Shown: piece after piece, positions 1 to 11,107 of the stretch
Layout: each line of letters begins with the position of its first letter
Position numbering within the stretch: position 1 is the stretch's first letter
Assembly: GCF_001625195.1 (NCBI RefSeq)
Contig: NC_054389.1
Coordinates: forward strand, 5,762,520 to 5,826,519
Length of the DNA stretch: 64,000 bases
Source: Drechmeria coniospora
Lineage: Eukaryota; Ascomycota; Sordariomycetes; Hypocreales; Ophiocordycipitaceae
Direction of reading: 5' to 3'
Made by a program: the position numbers and the translations under genes
Notes under the pieces: generated by a model
Databases searched by the model: none
Told to the model about the DNA's origin: nothing
Seen by the model: only the letters and a program-made list of their open reading frames with translations

Positions 1-251
1 CGGCATCCCTAGATGACATCTTCATGATTGTGCTTTTCAGAGCCAAGGACGACATGCTGAACGACGTGCTCGTCGACCGCATCAACGAGACGAGGCAGAT
101 GTACGTGAGCGAGACATCGTGGGGGGGTTCAAAGGCTGTTCGGATAGCCGTGTCGAATTGGAAGGTGGACGTGCATCGGGATTTCGAGATTGTCGCAGGC
201 ATTCTCAACGCCGTCGCTGCGGGGGAAAAGTTTGACGTCGGACGCCGGTGA
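1..251 (+). CDS. C-terminal fragment of a PLP-dependent (group II) decarboxylase
   Basis: This is the 3' end of a gene that begins upstream of the window. The open frame runs from base 3 to the TGA at 249-251. The tail has the pattern of the small C-terminal domain of the aromatic-amino-acid/glutamate decarboxylase family: a strand with LFRAKDD, then NETRQMYVSETSWGG, then RIAVSNW, ending in a helix with ILNAV. The catalytic lysine and the PLP pocket lie outside the window. A possible 3' splice site (cctag, about bases 8-12) could mean the last exon starts there. The substrate cannot be judged from this fragment. Family membership is inferred from pattern recognition only. Confidence 0.6.
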   Translation, partial: ASLDDIFMIVLFRAKDDMLNDVLVDRINETRQMYVSETSWGGSKAVRIAVSNWKVDVHRDFEIVAGILNAVAAGEKFDVGRR

Positions 252-386
252 GAACGATGGCCGAGCTCGGCTGTCGAGGCAATCCCAACGCTTTCCCGTT
301 TCCCACCCGCCCACTGCCAACAACTGTATGAAAGGAAAGAATCCACAAAAGAAAACGCAGGCCCTTGGGCGTCGACAGGGCACCGG

Positions 387-647
387 TCAGCCAAACTTCT
401 TGGAGCCACCCTTGATTGTCGCCTTCTTGCTGCCTTTCTTGCCCTTCCCAATCAGTTCCAGGTGGCCCGCGCGCTCGCCTAGAAGGGCCTCAGTCTTGGC
501 AATGAGGCCTGAAGTGAATTTCTTGTGTGCCTTGTCGACGCCAGCCTTGTTGGTCTTGGGCTTGGCTACCTTGGCCACCTGGCGCTTCGAGTGTGTCGCC
601 TTGGGCGCCTTGGCCCGCGTAGATGACTTGATGGCGCCTTGCACCAT
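387..647 (-). CDS. Small basic protein, DUF2462/UPF0390-like
   Basis: An 86-residue, lysine-rich, single-exon protein starting MVQGAIKSS and ending in a KKFG tail. The central segment, KKFTSGLIAKTEALLGERAG, resembles the fungal members of the small DUF2462 (Leydig cell tumour 10 kDa-like) family, which are probably nucleolar proteins of unknown function. The charge pattern and the conserved 'AKTE-LLG-RAGHLELIGKG' block support a real gene; no catalytic motif is visible. The ATG at 647 lies directly beside a GT-rich microsatellite that occupies the upstream region. Function is not assigned. Confidence 0.65.
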   Translation of the reverse strand: MVQGAIKSSTRAKAPKATHSKRQVAKVAKPKTNKAGVDKAHKKFTSGLIAKTEALLGERAGHLELIGKGKKGSKKATIKGGSKKFG

Positions 648-722
648 TGTGTATGTGTGTGCGTGCGTGCGTGCGTGTGTGCGTGTGTGCGTGTGTTTGT
701 GTGCGTGGGCGTGGGCGCGCGC
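648..722. repeat. GT/GTGC microsatellite
   Basis: Runs of gtgtgt, gcgtgc and gcgtgg units directly upstream of the ATG of the small basic protein, in its presumed 5' untranslated region or promoter. Confidence 0.85.
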
Positions 723-1370
723 GGTGAGGAGGTGCTATTGCAGATCCCTTCGTGGTGTTGAGAGACAAGAAAGCGATTGTGCGATGGTTCAAAGTTCTCA
801 AACGTGATTTTCTTGGTTTGGGTTTTGGATTTTCCCAAGTGGGAACTCAAGTCATGACCACCATCCAAGGTACGTACCCATGCCCAGGCACCACAGTCCA
901 TAGTAATAACACCTCCTGTAAAAGTGCTGCACCTAAGAAGCACCCAGTCACAATGCCACCAAGCTGGAGTGCCAAACGAGACGCAATTACAATGGCCGAT
1001 CGCACAATAATAATGTAACGTATATTCGAGCCGAAGTTCACATTTGGTTCAATAGTCTGGCTGAAACCCCAAGCCATACGAGACGTTCATACCTCTCACA
1101 ATGGTCTCGGATCGGATGCGGTCAACACGCACGATTACCGAGGGAAATAAAGAATAATCATGGGTTAAAACGAACTCGGGTCTGCCTCTGAACATGAATA
1201 GTCCCCGGAATATTTCACCGTGCATCTGACAAAGAGGCACCGGACAAATGTCAGGCTCCAGTTGCTCCGTGCCTCGTTGCCTTCACCGTTCCACTACCCC
1301 AGTTTCAAAAACCGCCTCGTCGAACAACTCATCGGCTAGACTTCAGGATCCAGCAAACGACTGATTTGGC
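723..1370. other. Intergenic, no gene seen
   Basis: About 650 bases between the upstream side of the small basic protein and the 3' end of the dynamin-like gene. Open frames here are short and show no family features. Confidence 0.5.
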
Positions 1371-3885
1371 TCAGGCCCTAAGAACCTTCAAGGCGGCCTC
1401 CAAGCTTTCAATCTCGCGCCCGAGAGAGTGTCTCTGCCCCTTTGACTCCTCGTCCTCTCCCGCAATCGCATCCAGCTCATCATGGCTGAGACTCATTATC
1501 AAGTCGGTGCTGAAGACCTTGAGCGGGCTCTCATCTCCGTCAAGAAGGTGGTACGCTACAACCTGCTGACAGACAGCGTCGACGAAGCGCTTGCGTGCAA
1601 CCTTGTAGTAGCTGACAAGTGTGTCGAGAATGTCCTCGCAGACTTGTTGACCGTTGTTCTTGCCGGTAACGCACTTGTCCACGTCATGCAACGAGATCCA
1701 CTTCTGATTCTGAGAATTCCATGTGGCTTTTTGCATCATTGGCTTCAACGTGCGCCGAACCCGTCTCTGCTGAAGGTTGGCGCTGAAGTAATGGTTGAAG
1801 GTGGTTGGACGTCCACCGCGCTCAATTGTGAGCAAGAAACGGGTATGATCCATCGCCACACCGTATCTCTCATGAAGCTTTTTCATCAGAATATCATCCC
1901 ACAATGCCTCCCTGACATTCTTCTCCGGGCAAAGATGACGGATAAGTCTAGAGATGAAGTCGTGAACGAGCGTGACAGCGTTGGCCGCATGCGACATCGC
2001 CATTGATTCCCACTTGGCCGACTGATAGATGAAAACTGTAGACAGCACGTTCCCTCCAAACTAGTGTGTTCTGTCAGTGGAAAAATGTGGCGAGAAAAGG
2101 CGAGGGGAGCTTACGGTGCCAATCTCTGGCCCTCGGCTGGTCTCGTACACGTCTCGAATACGATCAATCAAGTTTCCGCCGCTCAAACCTAAAAGGGGCT
2201 CATGGAGCTTTTGTTTCTCCTTTGTCGATATAATGCCGTGAATTTCCGGGTAGTCCTTGATCGGCACTCGGAAGGGAGTATCCTTCGAGGCATCCCCAAG
2301 CAGGTCTTCGTTGTTATCACTGTCGCCGTCATTATCCTTGCCGTCCTTGTCTTGTTCCGTTGGTTCAAACGGCCATGAATGTCCGCTGGTCCAGAGCGTG
2401 TTGGAAAACACTTCATTCAGCTTGATGATTCGAGTAATCAGTTTGAGATCAGGCATCTCCTCAAAGATGTTGTCACTGATGTAGTAGCCGTTCAGCGCCG
2501 CTTGAGCGATGGCTTGGAATTTATTGGCCAACTTTCCCAAGTAGAGTCTCTGCGAGTTCTCGTCCCCTCGGGTAGGTCCCATGGTGGCAAGTTTATCCTT
2601 GCAGCGGTGAAGACGCTGCTCGATGTCGAACTTGACATTCGGTATCTCCTGTTTCGAAATTTTCATGAGAAGGTGGCGAAGTCGTCCCTTGAGCGCTGCG
2701 ATGCCGCACCGTTCCTGAACACATGGCCACGGGGATCCCATGAAAAATGCCTTCTCGTCGTCTGCTCTTTGAACGAGTGTGGAGGTGTTGTCATCTGCGC
2801 CACGGTTCTTGACAACGTAGTAGCCAAGTTTCAGGTTGCTCCGATTTCCGGCCAGCAGGTCAATCACTGCCTCCTTTGTCGCTGACTCGGTGGCGAGATC
2901 AGGTTTCGTCAACACGCCCATCGTTCTCAAACCAACGGGGTCTGCGGCCTCGGCAAGCTTCAGGATCTCTTGCGTTGCAATGTCGACGTTGCACGGCATT
3001 ACTGCAAGAATTCTGGTACGTAGTTAGCCAATACTGGACGGAACTGGACAAGAATTCGATAGAAATGACTGACATGGTACGGCTGTTGCTCATATATGAT
3101 TTAACCATATTCTCAACGAGAACAATGTCGGCCTCGGCAGTGAGTCCTTTGAACCAGTCAGCATCAAGTGATGCATATTTAGGCGACGAGATTACTCACC
3201 TGCAGTGGGTACTCGAAATATTCCCGGAACGTCAATGACAGTCATGTGGCTTTGCTAATGGAAAACGGCTGTAAGCGAAAGAGAAACACATGCGATGTTG
3301 GCAAGAAGCGGGAAAATCCTACATCAGGTCCGTGAACCTCGATCTTGAGGATGTCTTGGCTGAACGCGGCAAGCCCATCCTTCTTGTCATCCGCAGTCAT
3401 ACGAATGCCCATAGCCAAGTTTGCCTGCTTCTCTTCAGCACGATCCAGGTATCGCAAGGGCGGGTGCAGAGGTATATAACGAACTTCGTGGAAGATCTCG
3501 GTCAATGCGTCGTTATCCAGCTCGGTAGTGCATCGCTCGAATTCGAGGAGCTGGGATTTCAAAGTATCATCGGCATCAGGTCGTGGGATAATCGATACGC
3601 GGACACTCTTAATAGGGTGACGATGGCATGTAATCTGCGTCGCATAGCGGGTGCAGAGGCCCGCGGCGCGCGGGAATGAAAAGCCAGTCATGCTCTCAAG
3701 AACAGAGCTCTTTCCCGAAGACTGGTCGCCAACAACGACAAGCTACCAACGATTTAGCTTCCGTGTCGCTCGCCAAAGTGGAGAGAGGAGCACACCTGAG
3801 GAAGAGGAATCATGGATCCCACATTGAGCTCGCGGAGCTTGTCAATTTTCGCCAGAAAAGCCCGGTTGCCCAAGCCGCTCGCCAT
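1371..3885 (-). CDS. Dynamin-family large GTPase (Mx-like), six exons
   Basis: Exons read 3885-3796, 3742-3323, 3254-3200, 3146-3074, 3012-2115 and 2060-1371, giving 741 residues with every junction in frame and GT-AG ends. The GTPase domain is complete: P-loop GDQSSGKS (residues 35-42), G3 as DVPG (about 178-181; DLPG is usual), SRTIILAVMP formed across an exon junction, and G4 TKPD (about 248-251). The middle/stalk region follows, and the last exon has the GED-like tail with LSHDELDAIAGEDEE. There is no PH domain, transmembrane segment or proline-rich tail, so it belongs with the short fungal Mx/Vps1-related dynamins of uncertain role rather than with classical endocytic dynamins. An acidic insert (DKDGKDNDGDSDN) interrupts the stalk. 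Membrane remodelling is inferred from the family. Confidence 0.9.
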
Positions 3886-4452
3886 AGCTGATGGGGATCA
3901 GAGCACGACGCGGATGTGGAGTTGAATTGAACGCAGGGCGAGGGTATACTGAACTTGAGAACAGTATGCGATATATCAACAGGACGGGATGCAAGGCTTC
4001 ATGTGCGTATGTGACCGTGCAATGCGTGAGAAGGAATGAGAAAGCGAAGCATGAGACCAACGGCGGGGATGCATAGAGGGGGGGGGCTGTACGAGATTCA
4101 CTGCAAAGGCTACAGGTTACAGGGCCTTGACGCATTTGAACCAGCCTCAAACGGTGTTTCATTGACCAGTCGGTTTCCGGGCGATTCGCCGATGCAGCCT
4201 CCTGTCCTGGGCCTGTTTCTGTTCAGGAATTCTCATACCAGAACGAGTCGTTCTGGTATGAGCTGCGGCGACGCAATAAAGCTGTGTGTTGACCACAGAG
4301 GTGAACATGCGCATAATATCCGAAACTCCAGCACGGCGATGAGCCTGTCCAGTGGTGCCTCATTCGTGGTATCCCAATATGAACCCAGCGCCATCCTGAT
4401 GTCAACACGTACTTGAATGTGGCCAACCAATCTTGCCGCTGCGCGTATTTCT
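3886..4452. other. Intergenic region: dynamin promoter and 3' flank of the SCY1 gene
   Basis: About 570 bases between the start of the dynamin-like gene and the stop of the SCY1-like gene, both on the minus strand. No coding signal is seen. It contains the palindrome at 4232-4262, described separately. Confidence 0.5.
4232..4262. repeat. Perfect 31-bp palindrome (15-bp arms, 1-nt centre)
   Basis: CTCATACCAGAACGA, a single G, then TCGTTCTGGTATGAG: a perfect inverted repeat with a one-base centre. It lies about 350 bp upstream of the dynamin-like start and 190 bp past the SCY1-like stop. The tiny loop suits a dimeric-protein binding site or cruciform better than an RNA hairpin. Confidence 0.9.
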
Positions 4453-7076
4453 TCACCATCCGTCACCCCAACCGTCATCGTCATTCTCCGTCTCCTTAGG
4501 CTTCATGTCAATCTTCTTGGCGGCTACAGGCTTTGCAGCCATCTTCTTCGCCGAGGATTTGGTCACCGTCGACTTGGAGAGCCCCTTTGGCAACGGCTTG
4601 GCGCCGCCAGATTTCTTCTTCTGCTGCGACTCCAACCAACCTGCAAAGTCCGGCTCGCCCTCGTCAAAGGGCGTAGTGCTGGCAACCCGCGGCTTTTCCT
4701 TGCCCTTTTTCGTCAGAATCTCATCGTCCTCACCCATATCCCCCATATCTCCCCAAGCATCTCCTGCATCGTCGCCATCGTCGTAGAAAAAGTCCTCGGC
4801 GATTGGGTCTATTGTGGTGGGAGAGGAAATTTCCGTCGGAGACAATGGCATCGTGGCCTGTCGACGTAGCGACGTCGCGGCACTGGTGACCGGGGCGGCA
4901 GTTGGCTTCTTAAGTTCTGCACCAGGAGAGGTTGGCGCGGGTCGGGCGTCAGCAGGCGACCCGTTTGAGGTTTGTATATCTCCCGCCGCGGCAGGTATTT
5001 TGTTTGTGAAAGAAGAGATGGCCCAGCCGGTCCATCCAGACGAGCCACTCTGCTGAGGCGTGCCCATCCGTGCGGGTTGTTGTGCTTCGGCCGCTTGGGG
5101 CGAAGGCAGGGCCGTATCTGGCATTCCCGCCGCGGCCTTGCGAACCTTTTGAACGTACGTGTCCATGGTTCGACTTGCCTGGTCTCGTACAAGCTTTTCC
5201 TTGTCCATGAGCAGGGGGCAGAGAGCCGGTAGGATCCGCACGGCACAGTCTTCGTCCGAAAAGTATTCCACCGTGGCGCCGAGCGCCATGAGGGCAGCGC
5301 TACGAGCGTGGACAAAGGGGTCTCTGAGGGAGCGAGTAAATGCCGCTATCAGCACCTTGGCCCGTGATGACGTGCCGAGATAGCGTGCAATTTTCCCCAG
5401 GCAGATCGTGGTGTTTGTGCGGATGCCAGGCTGTTCATCGTTCGCCGTCTTGGCCAGGTGCCTCAAGAGCTCACTGTTGATGGTGCGGTCGGACAGCTTC
5501 GTGATGATGACAAGCACCGACTTCAGAGTTTGTTCCCGCACCACCGGCTGCATATCCGTGAAGCCGGCCACCTGCGGCTAGTCAGCGAGGGCCTTCGGCT
5601 AGGCCGAGGGGTTCACTCACAATTTGGGGAAAGAGCTTGTCGTTGACGATCTTTTGTGATAGCCGTTCGATCATCTTCGGTAGGCTGTCCAGCAAACAGA
5701 CTCTGATGGCTCGATCAGGGTTGGCAAATGCTCGGACGATGAAGGGAGAGATCTTCGAATCAAAGTCTTCGTTGGAGAACTTGGCCGCTATTTTGAGCAC
5801 TACACCCAAGGCCTTTGGCCCTCCCCCACCAAACTCAACGGACTTGATGAGCTCAGGCAGCACTTTGAGCTTGAAGAACTCCTCGGGGAAGTCGTCTGCG
5901 AGATGATCCAAATCACTAGGATGGTTGGTTAGCCACGAGAATCGACCGGGAGGCTGGTCGCTCTTACTTCAGAAGCTCCTCCCTTTCGCTGGGGGACTTG
6001 ACGCCTATGTTGTCGACACCCTCCGTCAACTTTATCAGAGGCGTGTCAAAGAAGGCCCCCGCTCGGCTGCCTTGGTCGAGAAAGCTGCTGACGCTGATTC
6101 GAGCTTTGGGGTTCGCGTTGCAGAGCCGCTTGAAACCTGGCTGCATGGTGGGCGGGATGTTTTTCGTTTGGCCGGCCTCTTCGGGCCCGCGGTAGTCGCC
6201 ATTGAAGACTTCAAACATGAGGGCTCCAAAATTAAACGAGTCGACGGCAGAGTGTGGGCTCTTCTTGATCATGTCCCATCCGTTTCTGAGCTCCGGGGGA
6301 GCGTAGCGGCCCGCATCGGGAACAAGGCTTCCGTAGGTCTGGCACACACACAAGGTCAGCAGGAAGAAATATGGGCAGCCGGCATGTCGGGTGGGCCTAC
6401 ATATATGACCGACTCGTCGTCCTTTACGTTGCTCACTACTTCAAAGCCGCCCAGCTTCCACTCGCCACTCTCGGTAGTGTAGATGGATCCGACCTTTAGT
6501 GAGCCATGGATCGAGGAGGCGTCGGCGTTGATGAATTTTATGGTTCGCTGGCGCGGTCAGAGGTCGGGCTCGCAATCGAGACGGATGGAGAGAGCTCCTA
6601 CAGCGATGCTATGCAGACCCCATTTGATCGTTTCTGGGCTGAGACTCTTTCTTCGAATGTGCCATCGTAACGGCACGAGACGCTCGGTGGCGATGTAGAT
6701 GTAGGATTCCGTCTGCTTCATCAGCATCGGACAGATCAAGTCAGGACATAGGCCGCGCAGCATACCTCAACGGTGTCCAGGACCTTGATGACGCCAGGGT
6801 GACGCAGAGTTCGCAGCTTCTTGAGAGCGTTCTTGGCCAAAGGCAGTCGGCTCCTGTTGGCGGGGATATCGATTGAGAAGATGCTGCAGTTTGAACCGTC
6901 TTCCTGGATGGGGGTCAGCGGATGAGAAGACGGTGCAGAGACGAGCATCTTGCCTTCTTCGTGCCATTGTACAACGTCCAGATGGACTCGTCCACGTCGA
7001 CCTTGTCACCGAACGTGTACGGGAAAGGGGGGCCCTGGGCCATGGCGGAGGCCACGGCGGATTTAAGAAAGTCCAT
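4453..7076 (-). CDS. CEX1: SCY1-like pseudokinase, Cex1/SCYL1 family (tRNA export)
   Basis: Seven exons: 7076-6954, 6903-6766, 6712-6602, 6547-6401, 6338-5968, 5915-5621 and 5571-4453. Together they give 767 residues, close to yeast Cex1. The order is an N-terminal kinase-like fold (IWTLYNGTKK, ALKKLRTLRHPGVIKVLDT, YIYIATERLVPL, SIHGSLKVGSIY, YAPPE), then HEAT repeats (DHLADDFPEEFF; AGFTDMQPVVREQTLK), then a low-complexity tail ending DDDGWGDGW. The kinase part has no normal HRD or DFG motif (the DFG position reads GGFE), as expected of a pseudokinase. Family members act in the cytoplasm, taking tRNA from nuclear export receptors and/or binding COPI; the acidic, tryptophan-rich tail is typical. 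The first intron (6953-6904) uses a GC donor. Confidence 0.92.
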
Positions 7077-7289
7077 CACGCCAGCACAATGGTTCTCCAA
7101 CAATACGTGCGACGAGACCAACTAGGCAGTACGGTGGAGGAGATAATGACGTTGCGCGATGCGGTACACCGGGCTCTACTCCACGGGATGAGGTCAACTT
7201 TGCTATCAGCCTGGCAGCTTCCACGTCGGCCCCCGCCTTGGCTGGCAGCTTTTGGCGGTCCGACTCCGTTCTAGCGTACCAGTAAGTGT

Positions 7290-7925
7290 GCATGTTAGCG
7301 TACTGGCACATGTACAGTTCGCCGCACGTGTACAAGTACTTGTGCTCCTTAAGGACTAAGTACTCTCCAAGACTTTAGTATGAGTTCTTGTAGCATACTG
7401 TACGTACTTCCAGCACGGCAGATTGCACGAAAAATGTACATGTTCAGTACTGTACTGTACATGCAAGTACGCAGCATGGAGTAATACAAGTATAAATACT
7501 CCGTACTGAGTGGAATCAAGTATTGTAATTTGCTATCCGTACTCCGTACGGAGTACTCTGTACCGTGCAAGCAAGTATTTACAGCACATGTGCATGTACA
7601 TGCAAGTACAAGTTTAAGTTACAGTACCAGAAGATGGTGCTTGTGCTGAGGGGCACCCACGTCCTGTTAGTGTAGCGTGCGTGCTCTGCACAAAGGGCAG
7701 TTATTAACAATTTCTCATTATTACTACACGTATGGAGTACTCTGAACAAGTACATGCCAGTGCTTCCTTGCCAGGCACGGTTCATCTTGAACTTTAAACA
7801 TGTGCTGTACTCCGTACTGTACTTAAGTAAGTCCGAGGGCCCCCCTGTATTCAGCCCCAGGTCAAAATGACCTACAGTACTCCGTACTCCGTACAAGTCT
7901 GCTAGGTCTAGTTTACATCGGTACA
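7290..7925. repeat. GTAC-rich repeat cluster (TACTCCGTA family)
   Basis: Dense short motifs built on GTAC: gtacatgtac, caagtacttg, gtactgtac, and the unit tactccgtac with its complement gtacggagta. They are imperfect, occur in both orientations and have no fixed period. This fills the promoter side of the SCY1-like gene. Similar clusters recur in most intergenic gaps of the window. Confidence 0.8.
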
Positions 7926-8640
7926 TCGAGCTGATTTGCTCAACAGTGAGAATACGACATACGCTACGAAAAAATACATCCCTCCGATAATATGCAGTTT
8001 ATGCTACATTATTAAATTTTCTGCCAATACAATTGCATGAGAAGGTACTCCGTACCCACGCACGAAATGCTTTCGGCAAAACAAAGGAATAAACCCTTCG
8101 AGCCCGGAATAACCATTTACCGCAATCTTAAGCAGGGTCTAGCTGTTATAAGTCCAAGAATTTACAGTAGCTTGGGCCAATTAGAATGCATTGAGGGGTC
8201 AACTCTTAATACCCATTCGTTCAAAATAGGTATTTAAATCTCATGAAACAAACTGTAGGAATACCTAGCTAAAGGATTGATTCATTTGCTTTAGAGCAAC
8301 GAAAAAAATACAGTATATTGATTAGTGTTATCTACTTGGGCTGTCCCAAGTAGAATGGTTAAGAGACAGCAACGGCTCTTATAAGCGTGGCTAATTGACA
8401 AAGTATCAGCTTTGTCTATACGTACCTTTTGCTAGCTGCAATAAGGGTGCGCCGCATGGCGCAACGGCTAGTAGCACGGCCACTGCTTGTGCCCTACTAG
8501 GGTCAATCCGTAACAATTAGCTATAATAAAATGAGTGGGATGGTGTAATATTCTTGCTTGGGATATCTAGCGTTAAGCTGGATGAAGGCACTCTGATACA
8601 AAAAGAGATTTAATTGGCGAAAAGTGATCTGAAAATCTAA
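7926..8640. other. AT-rich block, possibly degraded repeat DNA
   Basis: Clearly more A+T-rich than its surroundings, with stop codons in all frames and no gene. The composition would fit an old RIP-mutated repeat, but no recognisable transposon domain remains. It contains a tRNA-like stretch near 8447-8512. Confidence 0.4.
8447..8512 (+). other. Degenerate tRNA-like / Pol III promoter-like sequence
   Basis: TGGCGCAACGG at 8457-8467 matches the tRNA A-box consensus. GGGTCAATCC at 8500-8509 is one change from a B box, at a normal spacing of a little over 30 nt. I cannot fold a proper acceptor or T stem, so this is not a functional tRNA. It may be a tRNA relic or the head of a SINE-like element. 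Confidence 0.3.
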
Positions 8641-9886
8641 TCAATAAAAGAGTGGCAAGTCGCAAGATTTCTAATTGGCTTAAAATGCAAGGGGCCGACT
8701 ACAGGGGGGGCCGAAAACCCCCCCTCGAACTTAATACCCGCTGTGGATCTGGATCGGGCCATCCTGATTCCCCTTCTCCTATAACCCCATTTAGGCTTTC
8801 GTGGAAGCTTTCCAGCACGAACAAAGGCACGCTGCAACATACAAAATGGCTCAGTGCTCTCTACCAACTCACAGCATGTCGGCCAATTTCATCAATCAAA
8901 CAGACGACAAGGCAGTTGGCCGGTGGGTGATGCTCGAAGCAATCGCCTCGCCGCTTGACCATTTCGGTTCTCTGGAAGAGTTTGACGTTCCACTCAGAGT
9001 CCTCTCCAGCTCCTATTCCCTCCTTACTCCTTACTCCCCTCGCGTCAGACGGTCATTTCGTTTCCGCTGAGGAAGAGGCCCTGCAATATTTCTCGCCCGT
9101 TGCCCCTGCGACCTGCTTCACTCCCATCCACCCAAGCGTAGCATGACACGGCACGCTTAGGATAGGCCAGACAACACCTGCGAACACGACGGTTCGCGGC
9201 CAAGATTCGTCAAAGTCCGAGTCGAGTATTCGGTCAATCTGGAGTCGATTCTCTCGAACTGTACCGGTATGTTTGTCATTCTCCAGTTGCTTATCGCTGT
9301 CGTCCACTGCCAAATGATGTACCATGGTAAAAGGTCTGACTGGTCGAAACCTGCTGGTTTTGCTGTCTCACCCAAGCCCCCGCTCTCTCCAACCACACTC
9401 GTTACTCAGGTATATCGTGTGCAGTTGGTTACTCTCTCGTCATAAGCATGAGGCCTATTCAGTGGCCCAGATGTGGACGGGGAGGGGACATTACCGAGAG
9501 CCGCCATTTGGAGTCTCGGTTTTCGAAGCCACGAATCTGGACCAAAGGCGGCGGCGATCAATTCCCATTTCCTCGGCTGGGGAGGCTCGTTTCGAAGCCG
9601 CTGCGTTTTCAGTCTGAAGACAAAAGAGGAACTGAAAAGATCTGACTTGGCTCTCGTTCTACCCATCCTGATGTCTCACGGATCCGCCCCAGCTGCTAAC
9701 AGTTCCGTCAATCTAGGTCACCTTTCTCGCTTTCTGCGCTTTGTACCGAGACGCCCTCGCATATTGATTACGGCTATTCTCGATGGTTGGTAGAGCCAGC
9801 GACATCTAAGCTACACCGTGGCAGCTTGCCGCTCACGACACGCTGAATTCGGACTTTGTTGAAGGGAAAATCAACAGCAGTCTTCA
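8641..9886. other. Intergenic, no gene seen
   Basis: Upstream region of the 406-residue gene. It holds only overlapping short frames on both strands without domain features. A long 5' leader for the downstream gene is possible. Confidence 0.4.
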
Positions 9887-11107
9887 ATGCATCCCAAGCA
9901 AGATACCGCAGAGGGCCGCCAGATTTTTGAAAAGTACTCTGCTGGTGTTTGGCAGCAAAAGGGGATTAGCCATAATACCCCAACGTCACGACGTGGTCAA
10001 ACCTCGTTGAAACGAGTGGCGACCGACTCCGCTGCACCCAAGCAGACGGCAAGGAGGACATCCAAATCCCGCTTTCTGGCCATTTTTGGCCGTAAGAACG
10101 ATCGCCTCCAAAACCCGTCAATCACATCGGATACGGTAGCAGCCGGGTATGCGGCCCGCATCGACCTTCCCTTGGTCGGCACAGATTCGCCTTGTCGGCA
10201 GTCTCCGACCAACAGAGGAGTTGGCCTTGATGAGGATGTGCGTCCAGTACATGAACGCGAAGCAGGTAGCTGCATCCATGCGAGAGACAATGACAATCGA
10301 TTGCCGGTACATTATCCTTTGCCACTCATAAATCAAGCTGCCGTAAATGGTGCAGTCTCGATGTCGCAACTGCCCAATGAGCCAACCAGCTCCAAGGCCC
10401 CGGCCGCGAAGTCGTCTCCTCAATGTACGCAAGCAGCTCGCATTCAGGGTCTTTCCCCGGCGCTATGCACACCTCTCTCGGATGTTCAATCGTCAGATTC
10501 CTTAGCAGAGGGTGCCTCGGTCGAAACGGAGAGGAGTATAATATGTCGCGAAAAGCATTACGATAGTCGAGTGTTGGATGCTGCGGCGTTTGATAGCGCT
10601 TTATATCGGCAACATGGAGTGCGAAAACCTACATGCGTCTCCATATCAACGAGTCAACAGCTTTCAGTGCCATCTTCAAGCGAAGATCGGATGTATGCTC
10701 ATGCGAACCCTTTTATTCACTTGACACATAATCGTTCAGAAGAGTGGTACGAAGCCAAATCGCAGGAGATACGGTCCCGCGGTCGACGTAAAGACTGGTT
10801 CGGCAAAGTGGTAGAAAGGCAAAGGTGGCTGCACAAGAAGCGTCAATCGGCATCATGCAAGGGAGATTATTCTCTACGTTTAGAGCCCCAGCCGTGGACC
10901 TTCAACCGACCGTTGGACTTTGGAGATGTACCGCAATCAGAATTGCCAGATATGGTGCAGCAGAACCCTGCATGGCTCGAGGCTTGCGCTTGGTTTCGGG
11001 AAAATGAGCAAATACGGCACCTACGGCATGTCGAGGCCAAGAAAAGCGAGCAAGAGACCAAGGAGTTTTACGAGGTCATCATGAACCAAATGAATTCTGG
11101 TGCATAA
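9887..11107 (+). CDS. Uncharacterised 406-residue protein
   Basis: A single open exon with ATG at 9887 and TAA at 11105-11107. The N-terminal two thirds is low in hydrophobic content and rich in Ser, Thr, Pro and Gln, with basic patches (RRTSKSRFLAIFGRKND), and is probably disordered. The last third looks more ordered and charged: EEWYEAKSQEIRSRGRRKDW, then FGKVVERQRWLHKKR, then a helical stretch AWFRENEQIRHLRHVEAKK. There is no signal peptide or transmembrane segment. The C-terminal block reads like a lineage-specific conserved domain, but I do not recognise a family. It is convergent with the aconitase gene downstream. Confidence 0.6.
   Translation: MHPKQDTAEGRQIFEKYSAGVWQQKGISHNTPTSRRGQTSLKRVATDSAAPKQTARRTSKSRFLAIFGRKNDRLQNPSITSDTVAAGYAARIDLPLVGTDSPCRQSPTNRGVGLDEDVRPVHEREAGSCIHARDNDNRLPVHYPLPLINQAAVNGAVSMSQLPNEPTSSKAPAAKSSPQCTQAARIQGLSPALCTPLSDVQSSDSLAEGASVETERSIICREKHYDSRVLDAAAFDSALYRQHGVRKPTCVSISTSQQLSVPSSSEDRMYAHANPFIHLTHNRSEEWYEAKSQEIRSRGRRKDWFGKVVERQRWLHKKRQSASCKGDYSLRLEPQPWTFNRPLDFGDVPQSELPDMVQQNPAWLEACAWFRENEQIRHLRHVEAKKSEQETKEFYEVIMNQMNSGA

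Noticed and set aside
190..807. 205-codon plus-strand frame
   Set aside because: Overlaps the decarboxylase end and the opposite-strand small basic gene, and its latter part is the translation of a GT microsatellite (Cys/Val/Arg repeats).
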